Of a DNA stretch of 64,000 bases, positions 60,301 through 64,000 are shown piece by piece (positions within the stretch are counted from its first letter, which is position 1; each line of letters opens with the position of its first letter). The stretch comes from Agrocybe praecox (lineage: Eukaryota > Basidiomycota > Agaricomycetes > Agaricales > Agrocybaceae). Where the stretch lies: positions 2,864,501-2,928,500 of the forward strand of contig OZ024848.1 in assembly GCA_964017145.1 (NCBI GenBank), given 5' to 3'. Under the pieces are notes generated by a model that searched no databases, was not told the DNA's origin, and saw only the letters and a program-made list of their open reading frames with translations. The translations under genes and the position numbers were made by a program.

Positions 60301-63127
60301 GCTGGAGAGAGCTCGGTTCTATTATTCAAGCAAGGCTCGAAGGCAGCTATAGTCAAGGAAGCAGAAGCAACGGTAGACAAAGAAAAGGCAGAGACTGATG
60401 CGCCATCCTCAACCTCTCAGCAAGACGAAAGATCTCCTGAAAAGGAAGGTGAAGCCTTGGAGGAGCAACCGAAGATGGTCAATACGTTTTCTTGGCAGCA
60501 TGTCAACTACAGTGTGTCGGTCGCCGGAAAGAGTCGTCTTTTGTTGGATGATGTCTCTGGTTTCGTTTCTCCCGGAAAACTAACTGCGTTGATGGGAGAG
60601 TCCGGTGCTGGAAAGGTACGTATTTTGGCGACGCTTGTGACGACCATATGAAATCTTTTGTAGACCACTTTGCTTAATGCCCTGTCTGAACGGATTGAGA
60701 TGGGCACCATGACCGGCAACCGTTTTTTCAACGGCCAGGCTCTTCCTGTCGATTTCCAAGCTCAAACCGGTTATTGCCAACAAATGGATACACACGTACC
60801 AACAGCGACCGTCAGAGAGGCATTGAGATTCTCTGCTCGTTTACGCCAGCCGTCGTCGGTGCCAGTTTCAGAGAAAGATGATTAGTGAGTTTGGGCTTCC
60901 GATTGACGTTATAATATTAACCTGTACTTTAGTGCGGATAAATGTTTGACAATGTGTGGTCTTGAAGCCTTTGCAGACGCTATCGTTGGTTCCCTGGGCG
61001 TCGAACAACGAAAAAGAACGACTATCGGCGTGGAATTAGCTGCCAAGGCAAGGCGTTCTCATTCGTCTTTATCCTAATTCTGTTATTCAATGTGCTTGAA
61101 TAGCCTCAACTATTGCTATTTCTTGATGAGCCGACATCCGGTTTAGATTCTCAGAGCGCATGGGCGATTATGACTTTTCTTAGGTCTCTGGCAGACAATG
61201 GCCAGGCTATCTTATGCACGTGCGTTGGTTAAGATTTTACATTTCGTCACATTTTGCTGAAAGAAATCAAACCTAGAATTCACCAGGTACGCGCCATCTC
61301 TGAATTTGTTTGCTTGTTTCTCATTCTGTCCAGCCTTCAGCGGAATTATTCTACGTACGTTGTGATATATGGATTGGTGTCCTCGTTTCATGGTCTCGAA
61401 CTTCTCCAGGTATTTGACAGGCTGTTACTGCTGCGCAAAGGAGGCCAGACGGTATATTTTGGCGATATCGGAAAGAATGCGCAATCCATCATCAATTACT
61501 TTGAGGCTGGTGGTGCTCGTGAATGTGGAGAAGGGGAAAATCCGTACGTTGTTTCTCATTGGTCTAGTCAATAAACGCTTATCGATTCCAGAGCGGAATA
61601 CATGCTGGATGTTATAGGTGCCGGAGCTACTGCCGTTAGTGATAGAGATTGGCACGATGTTTGGCTAGAATCTAAGGAACGCGTTGAACTCGAGGAAAAC
61701 CTCAAAGTGATTCATGAAGAAGGGAGGAAGCATCCTCCAGTTTCGGCGACAGTCCACACACAATTTGCCACTCCGTGGGCCTTCCAGGCTTGGGTCCTTA
61801 TCAAGCGCCAACACCTAGCTTTCTGGCGAAACCCAACGTACCTTATGTCGAAGATCTCTTTGAACATTATAGGCGGGCTTTTTATCGGTTTCACGTTCTT
61901 CAAATCGAAAGATACGATTCAGGATAATCAAAATAAACTTTTTGTGAGTCACAGCCCTCAATATATGGCATTATGCGCAGACGTTTACTCACTGATTGTG
62001 TAGGCCATATTCATGGGCACGATATTGGTTCGTACATACATTTTAATTTTGATTTCGTTTTCGCTGAGAATTTCGTTCAGAGTGCTCCTCTTGGAAATCA
62101 ACTTCATGTTCCCTACATAAATGTGATTTTTCAAAGCAACTCCTTTCCGAATTCATACTCATCTCGTTTGACAGATGAGGAATATATATGAAATCCGAGA
62201 GCGATCCAGCAGAATGTACCATTGGTCAGCGCTTTGCACTTCACAGATTTTGCTGGAGATCCCTTGGAATATTATTGGCGCGACCTTATTCTTCTTTTGC
62301 TGGTACTGGACTGTTGGCTTCGAAAATTCTAGAGGAGCCTTTACCTATCTCATGTATGGCGTCGCATTCCCGATATATTATACCACTATCGCCCTGTCGG
62401 TTGCGTCGCTGTGTCCTTCAGCAGAAATTGCTGGACTCATGTATTCTTTCCTATTTACATTCGTATTCATATTGTGAGTCGGTTTGGTTTAAACTATACA
62501 TGACCCATGCGTCTTAGTCTTTCTTTAGCGAAGGCGTTCTGCAGCCATATGGCCAGCTTGGGTGGTGGCGATGGATGTATTATGTGACCCCCTTCACATA
62601 TCTGATTGAAGCTATTGTTGGTCAAGGTACCTTTTTTTCTTCAACTTCTGCCAGAATTACATCTGATATGTCGGGTCGGGAACATTGTATAGTCCTCGGG
62701 AATCAACCGATCCATTGTTCTGACAAGGAGTTATTGTCCCTTCAGCCACCCTCCGGTCAAACTTGTGATGCATTCATGTCCCAATTCATCTCAAACCGTG
62801 GCGGGTATCTTACAAATCCTCAAGCTTCTTCCGGGTGTCTATTCTGTCCATATAGTACGACAAACGAATGGCTGGGGCCATCTTTCCACATTTATTATCG
62901 TCATCATTGGCGTAATTTTGGATTTTTTTGTGGATACATTGTGCTGAATGTAAGCAGATTTATTTCGTTTTTCTGTGAAAGCCAATCTAACACATTGTGT
63001 TTAATTATTCTAGGTATTCCTTGTATTTTTGTTGACGTACTTAGCGCGAGTGAGATCATATTCCAGGATAACCCATGCCTTCAAACAAGTGACGTGCAGA
63101 ATTAGAAAAGAGGAACAATCAAATTAG
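57339..63127 (+). CDS. full-size PDR-type ABCG transporter
   Basis: Start [20 protein letters not shown] at 57339 (in-frame ATG also at 57255). Order is NBD1-TMD1-NBD2-TMD2. NBD1: Walker [13 protein letters not shown] (Cys for Lys), signature [10 protein letters not shown], Walker B region [17 protein letters not shown]1 follows at about 59.1-60.3 kb. NBD2: Walker A GESGAGKTTLLN, degenerate signature [12 protein letters not shown], Walker [17 protein letters not shown]-loop CTIHQPSAELF. TMD2 contains [19 protein letters not shown] and [19 protein letters not shown]. The asymmetric NBDs are normal for PDR pumps, which export drugs, lipids or sterol-like compounds at the plasma membrane. Well over a dozen introns, one of them flanking a 10-nt exon at 61277-61286. 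It ends [13 protein letters not shown] 63125-63127. Substrate unknown. Confidence 0.93.
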
Positions 63128-63288
63128 TGTGTGCGCTAGAACATAGTTACGTCTTCGTTGACTTGTCATACCTTCATAATTATAATTCATTCATGCGTCG
63201 GGTTTAACCTGATGGATACCTTGATAAAATTGATTAAGAAGAATAAATGCAACATTTCGGACTCGTGATTTCTCTAAATACAGAAAGC

Positions 63289-64000
63289 TCAGGCGAAAGC
63301 AGATTGTGAGGCCTTGCCAACATCGCCAAAGCCATAATTTTCGTCCTTGACAAATGCCTTTGTGCATTGGGCCATCGTCACGGATCTGTGGTAACCAAAT
63401 TAAAGAGGGTAGACATAAACAAGAGAAGATCACTCACGCTCTAGATATAGGATCGGTTTGGTAGAAGTTGGTGATAGGTTTTCGAAGAGGAGCGCCGGTC
63501 GACTTGGCCCCGGACGTTTGTGATGATAATGTCTTCAGGCCAACAAGAGCAACTTCGGTGGAAGTAGGCTCGGCAACATCATATCGCACGAGTGAAGGAG
63601 AAATCTCCCACATACGGTCTCGTACTTCGACGATATCGTCATAAGGTAGAGGTGTGCCGATCACTTCTGAGAGTGCACTGCAACAGAATACAGGTTAGGT
63701 CGACAACGAGGTCATAATAAAACATAATACAAACCGGATAATCTTCCAGTCCTCTCTCGATGCACCCGGTGAGCTGACGGCTGCACGACCCATTTGTGCT
63801 CTGCCTTCAGTGTTGACCCATGTTGTGCCCTTCTCGGTATATGCTGATCCTGGAAGGCAGATATCGGCAAGCTGAGCACCAAGGTCACCATGATGGCCTT
63901 GGTACACAACGAACGCGTCTTGAGGGAGCGATTTGGGGTCGACTTCATCAGCATTTAGTAGGTAAACAAACTTGGGCTTGGTTTTTGAGGCTTTGGCAGA
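63289..64000 (-). CDS. NDUFS1: NADH:ubiquinone oxidoreductase 75-kDa subunit (NDUFS1), C-terminal part
   Basis: The gene runs off the right edge, so the N-terminus with its iron-sulfur clusters is missing. Visible exons, reading leftwards: [100 protein letters not shown] and [19 protein letters not shown], then [10 protein letters not shown], ending GKASQSAFA with stop at 63289-63291. The '[28 protein letters not shown]' block is diagnostic for the molybdopterin-oxidoreductase-like domain of this complex I subunit. It is a nuclear-encoded subunit of the N-module of the mitochondrial inner membrane complex. Introns at about 63437-63386 and 63730-63680 join in phase. Confidence 0.95.

Noticed and set aside
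1..64000. CRISPR arrays, rRNA, bacterial-type operons
   Set aside because: No regular repeat-spacer pattern or rRNA core sequence was seen, and the gene architecture is fungal throughout.

Overview
This is a stretch of fungal nuclear DNA, almost certainly from a mushroom-forming basidiomycete (Agaricomycetes, probably Agaricales). Genes are broken by many 45-65 nt GT-AG introns. The gene set is typical of such genomes: Tof1/Timeless, a GT69 CAP59-like glycosyltransferase, a PDR-type ABCG pump, CFEM proteins, F-box proteins and intron-bearing ribosomal protein genes. I rebuilt most products by joining exons by hand. Splice sites fit reading phase and family conservation but have no transcript support.

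Layout. 1-8 kb: the N-terminal part of an F-box protein runs off the left edge. Then come two convergent four-helix (MARVEL-like) membrane protein genes at 2.27-3.13 kb (+) and 6.25-7.09 kb (-), whose exons are too short to stand out as open frames, and a Helitron-like 3' terminus beside the first. 8-16 kb: a PBDC1/Chp1 (eEF1A chaperone) orthologue cut into microexons, a ZZZ3-like SANT/Myb protein, and long sparse intervals. 16-24 kb: Timeless/Tof1 and a basic leucine zipper factor, separated and followed by gene-poor DNA to 28.6 kb. 28.6-35.1 kb: a PHO13-type HAD phosphatase tail-to-tail with GPI11/PIG-F, then ribosomal protein eL34. 36.9-46.1 kb: LCB1 (serine palmitoyltransferase subunit) followed by a tandem array of about 2.4-kb units. 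The units carry copies of the LCB1 3' tail, CFEM/GPI-anchor genes (one intact, one frameshifted), and a multi-pass membrane protein gene sitting in the first unit. 46.3-55.2 kb: eL31, a divergent pair of an SGNH-hydrolase-like type II membrane protein and a GT69 glycosyltransferase, NOP53, and an intron-containing tRNA-Ala(TGC). 55.2-64 kb: an F-box protein, a full-length PDR-type ABCG transporter, and the C-terminal part of the 75-kDa complex I subunit (NDUFS1).

Functional themes. Several genes serve the cell surface and secretory pathway: LCB1 (sphingolipids), GPI11 (GPI anchors), CFEM proteins (GPI-anchored, haem-binding family), GT69 plus SGNH protein (Golgi glycan synthesis and modification), and the ABCG pump. 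Others are core housekeeping: eL31, eL34, NOP53, Chp1, Tof1 and complex I. The most unusual features are the LCB1/CFEM tandem array with a decaying copy, the microexon-shredded Chp1 gene, a 10-nt exon carrying the H-loop of the ABC transporter, two candidate GC-AG introns, and the head-to-head GT69/SGNH pair. No CRISPR array, rRNA or intact transposon was seen.
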